DNA from: an uncultured Verrucomicrobiales bacterium
GTDB taxonomy: Bacteria; Verrucomicrobiota; Verrucomicrobiae; Limisphaerales; CANJSG01
Length of the DNA stretch: 5,440 nt
Assembly: GCA_946480965.1 (NCBI GenBank)
Contig: CAMLMI010000328.1
Span: 1-5,440, forward strand
Direction of reading: 5' to 3'
Position 1 is the stretch's first letter. The number at the start of each line of letters is the position of its first letter. This document shows, piece by piece, positions 1-5,440 of this stretch. The translations under genes and the position numbers were made by a program. Below the pieces are notes generated by a model. It ran no database searches and was not told the origin of the DNA. It was given only the letters and a program-made list of their open reading frames with translations.

Positions 1-165
1 CTGTCCAGCCGCCGCCACGGCAGCCGGCGCGGCGGCATTGCCAATAGCCGGTTGGGCAGGAGCGGGATTCCGTTGCCCACGTCGTCTGTGGTTTCTTCAA
101 CGCATCCCCGTTGCCCGCCGAGGCGCGTCGCGGTGATCCAAGCCGATTCTCGAACGTTCCCAACC
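1..165. other. Upstream stretch without a supportable gene
   Basis: No gene can be supported here. The frame of the large downstream gene is open all the way to the left edge, but its translation before 166 has no recognisable domain and is rich in Arg, Ser and Pro. A second + strand frame is open from the edge to a TGA at 134-136 and would read as an Ala/Gly-rich tail; a third closes at a TAG at 45-47. Either could be the end of an upstream gene, or chance openness in GC-rich DNA. On the - strand a short frame starting with the ATG at 38-36 runs off the left edge after about a dozen codons, too little to call. I see no convincing -35/-10 promoter and no Shine-Dalgarno site before 166. Confidence 0.5.
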
Positions 166-252
166 ATGTTGTTTCCTCTGAGTCTCCGACGGGCCGTGGT
201 TCTCCTGCTGGTGTGGACGGGGGGATCGAGCGCGGTTCCAGCAGCCCGCGCG
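166..252 (+). other. Signal peptide of the large secreted protein
   Basis: Residues 1-29 have a short n-region with Arg8-Arg9, a hydrophobic core (AVVLLLVW, 10-17) and a polar c-region ending ARA, which fits signal peptidase I cleavage between Ala29 and Leu30; an alternative cut after SSA at residue 23 is possible. No Cys follows the core, so this is not a lipoprotein signal. The twin Arg makes Tat export conceivable, but the rest of the Tat consensus is not convincing, so Sec is the better guess. This element is the main evidence for the start at 166. Confidence 0.8.
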
Positions 253-3200
253 CTCGTGGTGCAGGTCGATCCCGCCGTGCCGTTGACCAACGCCACCGCG
301 TTGGCCGAGTGGAACGCGGACGGCGATCTGGAGGGCTGGTCGCCTTCGGGGATGTCCACGGCCACGGTGACGAACGGGAACTTCATCGGTACGGACGACG
401 GCACCTTCGCCGTCGCGCCGCAGCTCCAACGGCTCAACCTCGTCAACGGCCCGGACCTCGATCTCGGCTACAACGATTTCCTCGATCTGCGGATCAAGCT
501 CCCGTCCGGCTACGCGGGCGATGTGCTGCTCCACTACGGCACCACCCGCACGGCCGGCATCGCCACGAACCGCATCGTCACCTTGAGCAACGCCGTGCTC
601 CGGGCCGACGGCGCGTTCCACACCTACCGGGTCGAACTCGGGCTGGAACCGCTCTGGCGCGGCCGGTTGCGCGACCTGCGGTTGATCCCGCTCACCGGCA
701 ACGCCGCGGCCGGGGCGAACTTCGAGATCGATTTCCTCCGCGTCGGCGACTTGGCCGGTGACGTCTATCTCCCGCGCCACACGGCCAATTGTCCCGCGCC
801 GGGCGCGAGCGCTCCGTCGGCCGTGGGCGGCGGAATCGTGTCGTCGATGGAGTCGAAACACTTCCGCGTGCTCTGGAATCCGTCGGTCACGGCCAAGCCC
901 GGTTGGACCACGAACGTCCCCATCGGCACGCTGCGGAACCTGGAGGAAGTCTGGCAGGTCCACATCAAGAAGCTCGGCTACCGCGAGCCGTCCGAGTCGT
1001 GGACGCCCGCTCTGCGCGACGGACGCAAATACAAGGTGAACCTCACCATGTGGCACGACGGCTATTGGGCCGGCGGCGACGCGGGCGACTTCGGCTGGAT
1101 GAACATGACGCCCGACGGCCTGCGCGTGGACCCGCCCACCTGGGTCTTGCCGCACGAGTTCGGCCATGTCTGCCAGATGCACGCCCGCGAAGGCGGCCAG
1201 ACCGTGGAAGGCGTCTGGTGGGAGAGCCACGCCAACTACGTCCGCGAAGCCTGGATCAACCACTATCGCGGCAACTTCGATCTCGGCGGCGCCAGCAATC
1301 TCGACAGCCTCTTCGCCGCCAGCGCGCACTGGTATCATTCGCATGGCCGCCACTATTACCTCTGCTGGCCGCTCTTCATGTATTTGGACGAGACCCCGGA
1401 CAACCTTCCCGGTCTCGGCGGCGACTTCACCGCCCGTATCTGGCGCGAAACGCTCGCCAACGAGTTCATCTACGACACCATCCAGCGCCTCGCCCCGGCC
1501 GCATCGCTCAAGGATCTCGTCGGTCTCATGGCCCGGCGCAACGTCACCTGGAACTACGCCAATCAAACCGGCCTCAAATCCGCCGCCGCGTCCGGCGATT
1601 CTGATCTGCTGGCGCGTTGGGTCGTCACGGATCTGATCCGTCGCCCCGACGACCTGAACTGGTGGCAAGTGCCTTTGGACAAAGCGCCAATGCAGGGCGG
1701 CTACACCATCCACCAGCTCACGCCATCGGGCAGCGGCTCGGGACGTGTGGTGACGGTGAACTTCCGGGGCCAGCCGAACGCCGCGCGCGGCGCGGATTGG
1801 CGGGCGTCCTTTGTCGTGGTGAATTCGGCGGGCCAGGAACGCTATTCCAGTCTGTGGAACACCGGGACCAACAGCGTCACGCTCGGGGCGGACGAAAACA
1901 CCGTCTATCTCGTCGTCGCCGCCACGCCCGACGACTTCATCCCCGGCGGCCAGAACGACACCCAGTTCCCCTACCAGTCGCATCCGCAGCGGATGCGGTT
2001 CCCCTACGAGATCCAGATCTCGGGCGCGACGCCGGTCGAATCGCCTTCGACCGGCACGGCCGGGTTGATCCAGCACGCGAATGGCGGCGGCTACAAAGCA
2101 TCCACCGCCACCGTGGCCGCGACGGCATATGTCGGGCCCAACGCCCGGGTGCTGAACACCGCCCGCGTCTTGGGCAATGCCCGCATCGAGGACTTCGCCG
2201 TGGTGAAGAACAGCGCCACGGTGCAGGACAACGCCGTGGTCAGCGGCCACGCCTTGGTGCGGAACAGCGCGATCCTCCGTGACCGCGCCAAGGTCCGCGA
2301 CTTCGCCCAGGTGATCGACAGCGCCGTGGTCTCCGGCGACGCCCGCGTGCTGGGCCGCGCCTGGGTGCGCGACCGCGCGGTGCTGACCAACTGGGTGACG
2401 GTGAAGGGGAACGTCGAGCTTTGGCGCTTCGACGACACGGTCGCTGGCCAGGCGATCGGCGGACGGATCAGCGGTGATGCGGTGCTGGACGGCGACTGGG
2501 CCGGTGGCCGCTCCATCACCAACGGCTTCCAGTTCGGCTTCCTGCCCTTCAACCAAGGACCGCTGGAATGGATCAACGCCCGCACCGCGCCCCGTCGGCT
2601 TTTCGCGGTATATGACTTCGACCAGACGCACGATTCCCAGGCGCTCGACCGCGTGGGCGTGACCCACGGGTATCTGCGCGGCGGACCGGCTTGGCTCGCG
2701 GCCGACGGGAAACGATCCGGTGTGCTGAGCTTCGACGGCGTGGACGACGCCGTGGTCCTGGAACGCTCCGTGTCCGACCTGCGCGAGATCACCGTCATGG
2801 CCTGGGTGAAGCGGAACGGCGGTCCCGCCAACCAGCCCGTCTTCCATTTCGGAGCTTCGTCGTCGCGCCGGATGTTCCTCACGCCGGACAACGGTTCCGG
2901 CCAAGCGCAGTTCACCATCCAGAACGGCGGCGCAGTTCAAAGCCTCACGCTCTCCAACGCCTTGCCCGTCGGAGTCTGGACCTACGTCGCGCTCACGCTC
3001 TCCAACGCCACCACTGGCCGCCTTTATCTGAATGGCGAACTGGCCGCCGAAGGTCCGATCACGCTCACGCCCGACCAGCTCAACGCCGCCAACGACAACA
3101 CCACACCGCAGCACAACTACCTCGGGCGTGGCGAAGGCGCGTCGCTCCCGTTCTTCCAAGGCGCGCTGGACGGCGTGCGGATCTACACCGGCGCGCTGAC

Positions 3201-4425
3201 CCCGGCGGAAATCGCCGCGCTGCTGCCGCCGACGGCGGTGGCCACGGCCGGCACGCTGCACGTCGATCTGCGGGCCACGAATGCGCCGACCGGACCGGCG
3301 GGAGGCTGGGTAAACTTCGGTTCGCTCGGCGACTTCTCCCGCGTCGGCACCGCCACGGTTTCGACCAATGTCCTCGGCACCGGCATTCCCGGCGTTTTCT
3401 TCAACGGCTCCAGCACCGCCTTCCAAGGGCCGAACAGCGTGGCCGACCTCGATGACTCCAGCGACCGCTCGGTCGAGGTCTGGGCCTACAATCCGTCGCT
3501 GTTGGACGAAGAGACGATGGTCTCCTGGGGCCATCGCGGCTCGGTCCGGCGCGCCTTCGCCTTCAATTACGGCCAGCACGCCACCTGGGGCGCGGCCACG
3601 CATTGGGGCGACGATGTCGGCTGGGGCTCCGTGCCGACCGCCGGGCAATGGCACCATCTCGTCCATACCTACAGCGGCACGCAGGTCCGCGTGTATGTCG
3701 ATGGCGTGCTCCGCAATTCCAAGACGCTCGGTGGCGCGTTGAACACCTTCGCCGGAGAGCCGATCAACCTCGGCTGCCAGCGCGAAACCGCGAACGGCAA
3801 CCGCTCCCAATGGTTCTCCGGCTACCTGAACGCCGTCCGCATCCACGGTGGCGTGCTCACCGCCGAGCAAGTCGCGGCCAACCATCTCTTCGGTCCGTGG
3901 ACCGCGCCCGCCGTTGTGGCCAACACCCCACCAACCCTCGCCGCCATCCCCGATCAAACCGTCCTCGGCGGCGCCTGGCTGCGCGTGACCAACTCCGCCA
4001 CCGACGCGGAATCTGCGACGTTGAGCTGGTCCCTCCTCAGCGCCCCGACCGGCGCAACGCTCGATCCGGCGACGGGCTTGTTCCAATGGCGGCCGAACGT
4101 CTCCGCCACCCCGGCTTCCGTGAGCGTGTCGTTGGCTGTGGCGGACAGCGGTTCGCCCAGTTTGAGCGCCACCCAGACCTTCGGCGTGAACATCCTCGTG
4201 CCGGCGGCTCCGACCCTCGACCAGTTCGCCGTGGCCGATGGACAATGGACCCTCCGTCTCAGCGGCGACCTCGGACCCGACTATTGGCTCGACGCCTCGA
4301 CCAACCTGGTGAACTGGACCCCGCTTCTCGGCACCAACCCGCCCAGCCTGCCCTTCTGGTGGACCAACGCCGCGACCGGCCCCGCCCAGTTCCTCCGCGT
4401 CCGCCTCGGGCCGGTTGTTCCATAG
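166..4425 (+). CDS. Secreted multidomain protein: putative zinc metallopeptidase with hexapeptide repeats, two LamG domains and an Ig-like domain
   Basis: This encodes a predicted 1419-residue exported protein, probably on the cell surface or released. Approximate order by residue: signal peptide 1-29; beta-sandwich resembling a carbohydrate-binding or galactose-binding fold 30-205 (starting near the Trp-rich EWNADGDLEGW at 48-58); metallopeptidase-like domain 226-500 with HEFGH at 330-334 and WWESHANY at 351-358; beta-rich segment 511-622; hexapeptide repeats 648-755; LamG-like domains 812-1020 and 1029-1245; Ig/cadherin-like domain 1254-1344 (DPATGLFQW type); C-terminal module 1348-1419 with DASTNLVNW at 1376-1384. 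Established knowledge: HExxH marks zincin peptidases and LamG folds often bind glycans. The central domain recalls DUF6055 and Svx/AvrXca proteins, but that is from memory. Substrate and activity are inferred. The ATG at 166 was chosen because it starts a good signal peptide; a TTG at 52 would bury that peptide 38 residues inside. No Shine-Dalgarno site is visible. There is no lipobox and no obvious PEP-CTERM or LPXTG sorting tail. Confidence 0.9.
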   Translation: MLFPLSLRRAVVLLLVWTGGSSAVPAARALVVQVDPAVPLTNATALAEWNADGDLEGWSPSGMSTATVTNGNFIGTDDGTFAVAPQLQRLNLVNGPDLDLGYNDFLDLRIKLPSGYAGDVLLHYGTTRTAGIATNRIVTLSNAVLRADGAFHTYRVELGLEPLWRGRLRDLRLIPLTGNAAAGANFEIDFLRVGDLAGDVYLPRHTANCPAPGASAPSAVGGGIVSSMESKHFRVLWNPSVTAKPGWTTNVPIGTLRNLEEVWQVHIKKLGYREPSESWTPALRDGRKYKVNLTMWHDGYWAGGDAGDFGWMNMTPDGLRVDPPTWVLPHEFGHVCQMHAREGGQTVEGVWWESHANYVREAWINHYRGNFDLGGASNLDSLFAASAHWYHSHGRHYYLCWPLFMYLDETPDNLPGLGGDFTARIWRETLANEFIYDTIQRLAPAASLKDLVGLMARRNVTWNYANQTGLKSAAASGDSDLLARWVVTDLIRRPDDLNWWQVPLDKAPMQGGYTIHQLTPSGSGSGRVVTVNFRGQPNAARGADWRASFVVVNSAGQERYSSLWNTGTNSVTLGADENTVYLVVAATPDDFIPGGQNDTQFPYQSHPQRMRFPYEIQISGATPVESPSTGTAGLIQHANGGGYKASTATVAATAYVGPNARVLNTARVLGNARIEDFAVVKNSATVQDNAVVSGHALVRNSAILRDRAKVRDFAQVIDSAVVSGDARVLGRAWVRDRAVLTNWVTVKGNVELWRFDDTVAGQAIGGRISGDAVLDGDWAGGRSITNGFQFGFLPFNQGPLEWINARTAPRRLFAVYDFDQTHDSQALDRVGVTHGYLRGGPAWLAADGKRSGVLSFDGVDDAVVLERSVSDLREITVMAWVKRNGGPANQPVFHFGASSSRRMFLTPDNGSGQAQFTIQNGGAVQSLTLSNALPVGVWTYVALTLSNATTGRLYLNGELAAEGPITLTPDQLNAANDNTTPQHNYLGRGEGASLPFFQGALDGVRIYTGALTPAEIAALLPPTAVATAGTLHVDLRATNAPTGPAGGWVNFGSLGDFSRVGTATVSTNVLGTGIPGVFFNGSSTAFQGPNSVADLDDSSDRSVEVWAYNPSLLDEETMVSWGHRGSVRRAFAFNYGQHATWGAATHWGDDVGWGSVPTAGQWHHLVHTYSGTQVRVYVDGVLRNSKTLGGALNTFAGEPINLGCQRETANGNRSQWFSGYLNAVRIHGGVLTAEQVAANHLFGPWTAPAVVANTPPTLAAIPDQTVLGGAWLRVTNSATDAESATLSWSLLSAPTGATLDPATGLFQWRPNVSATPASVSVSLAVADSGSPSLSATQTFGVNILVPAAPTLDQFAVADGQWTLRLSGDLGPDYWLDASTNLVNWTPLLGTNPPSLPFWWTNAATGPAQFLRVRLGPVVP
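841..1665 (+). other. Zinc-metallopeptidase-like domain (HExxH, gluzincin-like)
   Basis: Within the large protein, residues 226-500 begin with SKHFRVLW (230-237), a pattern typical of the start of secreted zincin-like domains. The HEFGH motif supplies His330, Glu331 and His334. Nineteen residues after His334 lies Glu353 in WWESHANY (351-358). A Glu at this kind of distance within a helix is what gluzincin families use as third zinc ligand, so His330/His334/Glu353 with Glu331 as catalytic base is the proposed site. A second His-rich stretch, HWYHSHGRHYY (388-398), follows and could line the cleft. The domain resembles what I remember of DUF6055 and the Svx/AvrXca virulence proteins, with moderate confidence at best. 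Proteolysis has to be inferred; no family member's substrate is evident from the sequence. Confidence 0.7.
2107..2430 (+). repeat. Eighteen-unit hexapeptide repeat (18-bp period), left-handed beta-helix type
   Basis: Residues 648-755 of the large protein form 18 consecutive hexads without insertion. Ala occupies the first position of 16 hexads in a row (648, 654 and so on to 738), followed by Val at 744 and 750. The third position is Val, Ile or Leu in all 18 (650 to 752). Polar or small residues such as Asn, Asp, Ser, Gly and Arg fill the rest. This is the pattern of left-handed parallel beta-helices, where three hexads make one triangular coil, so about six coils are expected. The A-x-V flavour resembles YdcK-like repeat proteins. 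Such folds include acyltransferases, but only one His (695) lies in the run and no acetyl-CoA-binding extension is evident, so a structural spacer or binding surface is more likely. At DNA level the units are diverged, with GCC Ala codons recurring every 18 bases. Confidence 0.88.
2599..3225 (+). other. First LamG-like (concanavalin A-type) domain
   Basis: Residues 812-1020 carry the usual landmarks of LamG/laminin-G-like jelly rolls: YDFDQ near the start (816-820), LSFDGVDDAVVL (854-865), an internal ITVMAWVK strand, GVWTYVALTL (936-945) followed by GRLYLNGEL, and a closing strand with LDGVRIYTGALTPAEIAAL. These domains commonly bind glycans or mediate adhesion in secreted bacterial proteins; the ligand cannot be read from the sequence. 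Confidence 0.82.
3250..3900 (+). other. Second LamG-like domain
   Basis: Residues 1029-1245 repeat the jelly-roll pattern: an opening LHVDLRAT strand, VFFNGSSTAFQG as the counterpart of the FDGVDD segment, SVEVWAYNPS, GQWHHLVHTYSG (1160-1171) with VRVYVDGVL, and the closing LNAVRIHGGVLTAEQVAANH. It is clearly diverged from the first LamG domain, so it is not a recent tandem duplication. A lone Cys (1204) in the penultimate strand has no nearby partner. Confidence 0.8.
3925..4422 (+). other. Ig/cadherin-like domain plus C-terminal DASTNLVNW module
   Basis: Residues 1254-1344 match the bacterial putative Ig (He_PIG-like) pattern: PPTLAAIPDQTV at the start, a central GATLDPATGLFQWRP and a final VADSGSPSLSATQTF strand. 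Residues 1348-1419 form a short beta-rich end module with YWLDASTNLVNWTPL (1373-1387) and a terminal FLRVRLGP. This type of ending is frequent, as I recall, in secreted proteins of Verrucomicrobiota and related bacteria; whether it is a sorting signal or only a final fold is unknown. It is the main taxonomic hint in the window. Confidence 0.72.
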
Positions 4426-4509
4426 CTACAGACGAGACAACTACCTTTATGGATATTGTGGTTTGAGAACGTGTTCTTGGAACCCTGTATCGTAGCGTCG
4501 TTCTTTGAA
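4426..4509. other. Convergent intergenic gap with small inverted repeats
   Basis: This 84-base gap separates the two convergent stop codons and is visibly AT-richer than either gene. It contains AGAAC at 4466-4470 and GTTCT at 4473-4477, spaced by two bases, and GTTC at 4473-4476 with GAAC at 4480-4483, spaced by three. The two pairings share the middle arm and exclude one another. Stems are only four to five pairs and no T-run follows on either strand, so I do not call an intrinsic terminator. The position would suit a shared bidirectional transcription end. Confidence 0.45.
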
Positions 4510-5430
4510 TCACACCCACTGGATCGGCCTCCGCTGGATTTCGATCCGCACCAGTTGATTCTTCAGCAGCGTCGGAATCTGGCCGGAGATCGTGGATGCT
4601 CCCGGTTTTGCGATCTCGCCTCGACTCGGCCGCTTCTCACCGTTTCGAAAATGAAAGAGAAGCCGGGTCTCCTCGTTGGTCGCTCCCGGGGTTGACCAGG
4701 TCTGCCAACCTTCGGCTTCGTCTGGGTCAAGAATGGGGCCGGTGGAGTCGTCTGTTTGGACTCTACCGGATCGAATGCCGACGGAATGGATCGTCTCCCA
4801 AGGTCCGTCCGCAACGCCGATCTCCAAGGATTCGAGGGAAATGGGAGTCGTGCTGCTGGTCAACTGGGTGGCCCAACCGCCCTCCTTATAGGTCTGGTAG
4901 ATTTGTCCCGAGGTAGGACCGGAAGCAAATCGGATCTGAGGAATCGATGGCTGACCGAAAGACCCGTTGCTCGTCAGCTTCAAGGCGACTCCGACCAGAC
5001 GTTTTTGACCTTTCGGAGCGCCCAGGATTCCTTGCGGAGACGCGATGCCGGTTGGCCTGAAGTTGAGCTGGGGATGGGTAGGCCACGTGCCGTCGGTCGG
5101 TGGATCGTAGTCCACAGCCACCAGTTGCACGGTTCCAAACGGATGGTTGCGAACCAACGCTCCGGGAATTACCACGACGTTGGTCGGAGAGTTGAAGCGG
5201 TCGTCATGGCGGGAGAGTTTCCATGTTTCCCAAAGAGCCAAGGCTTTCTCTTGTTCCGCCGTCCTGCGTGTCCACGGTGGCGTCCACACCAGCGCGAGGG
5301 CGGCGATGCCCAGCCCGGCCGCCAAGACGAGGGTGGCGATGGCCACGGCTTTGCCCATCCGTTGCCGCCAGCTGAGGCCGCCGAATACCAAGGCCAGCAC
5401 CAGCGCCAAGCCGCCGAAGATCAGGGTCAT
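4510..5430 (-). CDS. Membrane-anchored protein of unknown function
   Basis: This encodes 306 residues and I cannot assign a family. Two hydrophobic helices lie at residues 2-20 and about 27-49, joined by the basic loop RQRMGK (22-27). By the positive-inside rule the loop is cytoplasmic, which puts the remaining roughly 255 residues outside the membrane. That part starts with a charged helix rich in Lys, Glu and Trp (about 57-75) and continues as Gly/Ser/Thr/Pro-rich, probably beta, sequence. Visible landmarks are FGTVQLVAVDYDP (98-110), VADGPWETI (206-214), GWQTWSTPG (241-249) and a C-terminal IEIQRRPIQWV. It has no Cys and no HExxH. Phrases such as the VQLVAV segment and the RPxxWV ending recall uncharacterised verrucomicrobial membrane proteins, from memory and with low confidence. 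The ATG at 5430 is supported by a GAGG at 5440-5437. It converges on the large gene, so the two are not one operon; partners would lie beyond the right edge. Confidence 0.85.
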   Translation of the reverse strand: MTLIFGGLALVLALVFGGLSWRQRMGKAVAIATLVLAAGLGIAALALVWTPPWTRRTAEQEKALALWETWKLSRHDDRFNSPTNVVVIPGALVRNHPFGTVQLVAVDYDPPTDGTWPTHPQLNFRPTGIASPQGILGAPKGQKRLVGVALKLTSNGSFGQPSIPQIRFASGPTSGQIYQTYKEGGWATQLTSSTTPISLESLEIGVADGPWETIHSVGIRSGRVQTDDSTGPILDPDEAEGWQTWSTPGATNEETRLLFHFRNGEKRPSRGEIAKPGASTISGQIPTLLKNQLVRIEIQRRPIQWV

Positions 5431-5436
5431 CTCGTG

Positions 5437-5440
5437 CCTC
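5437..5440 (-). promoter_or_regulatory. Shine-Dalgarno site of the membrane protein gene
   Basis: On the - strand GAGG lies six bases upstream of the ATG at 5430. It may extend further beyond the window edge. It supports that start codon and contrasts with the large gene, which has no comparable site before 166. Confidence 0.6.

Noticed and set aside
73..101. TTGCCC followed 17 bases later by TTCAAC as a promoter for the large gene
   Set aside because: The -10 candidate does not resemble TATAAT and the -35 match is partial; in GC-rich DNA such pairs arise by chance.
111..761. Arg-rich + strand open frame overlapping the start of the large gene
   Set aside because: Its translation is low-complexity Arg/Pro/Gly sequence typical of a shifted frame in GC-rich coding DNA, and it overlaps the signal peptide and first domain of the real gene.
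2107..2430. CRISPR array or tandem DNA repeat
   Set aside because: The 18-bp period is codon-level periodicity with diverged units and no spacers; the encoded hexapeptide pattern explains it fully.
2091..2918. A 275-codon - strand open frame opposite the hexapeptide and LamG region
   Set aside because: Its apparent repetitiveness mirrors the 18-bp periodicity of the sense-strand hexapeptide repeat; it has no start-site support and no domain.
97..4245. A 1382-codon open frame on the - strand, antisense to the large gene
   Set aside because: It is in exact codon register with the large gene, so its stops would need TTA, CTA or TCA sense codons, which GC-rich genes rarely use. The translation is Arg/Gly/Ala/His/Val-rich with no recognisable domain, while the sense strand has clear domains throughout.
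4456..4916. Short + strand open frames inside the - strand membrane protein gene
   Set aside because: They overlap a longer frame that has two membrane helices and a Shine-Dalgarno site, and their translations show no domain.

Overview
The window holds two convergent protein genes, both predicted to act outside the cytoplasm. A very large secreted multidomain protein on the + strand (start chosen at 166, stop at 4425) fills most of it. A smaller membrane-anchored protein lies on the - strand (5430 down to 4510). The big gene is GC-rich (123 of 180 bases in three hand-counted 60-base lines). The second gene is lower (105 of 180), and the 84-base gap between them is lower again (27 of 60 in the line 4441-4500).

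The style suggests the Verrucomicrobiota or a related PVC-group bacterium. The reasons are a giant Sec-exported protein built from LamG-type lectin folds, a putative Ig domain, a C-terminal module with the signature DASTNLVNW that is common in secreted verrucomicrobial proteins, and no clear Shine-Dalgarno site before the large gene. This assignment is inference from remembered family style, not from a marker gene.

Layout: 1-165 is an upstream stretch with no gene I can support, although two reading frames could carry the tail of an upstream gene. 166-4425 encodes a 1419-residue exported protein. Its order is signal peptide, N-terminal beta-sandwich, zinc-metallopeptidase-like domain (HEFGH plus a downstream WWESHANY helix), a second beta-rich segment, an unbroken run of 18 hexapeptide repeats (left-handed beta-helix type), two LamG-like jelly rolls, an Ig/cadherin-like domain and a short C-terminal module. 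4426-4509 is a convergent intergenic gap with small overlapping inverted repeats and no convincing terminator. 4510-5430 encodes a 306-residue protein with two N-terminal membrane helices and a soluble domain of unknown function.

Nothing shows that the two genes work together. The plausible reading is a cell-surface or secreted protein that binds a glycan or glycoprotein through its lectin-like folds and may cleave it with its zinc site, next to an unrelated membrane protein. I see no RNA gene, CRISPR array, insertion sequence or phage feature. The most notable item is the domain combination and repeat regularity of the large protein.
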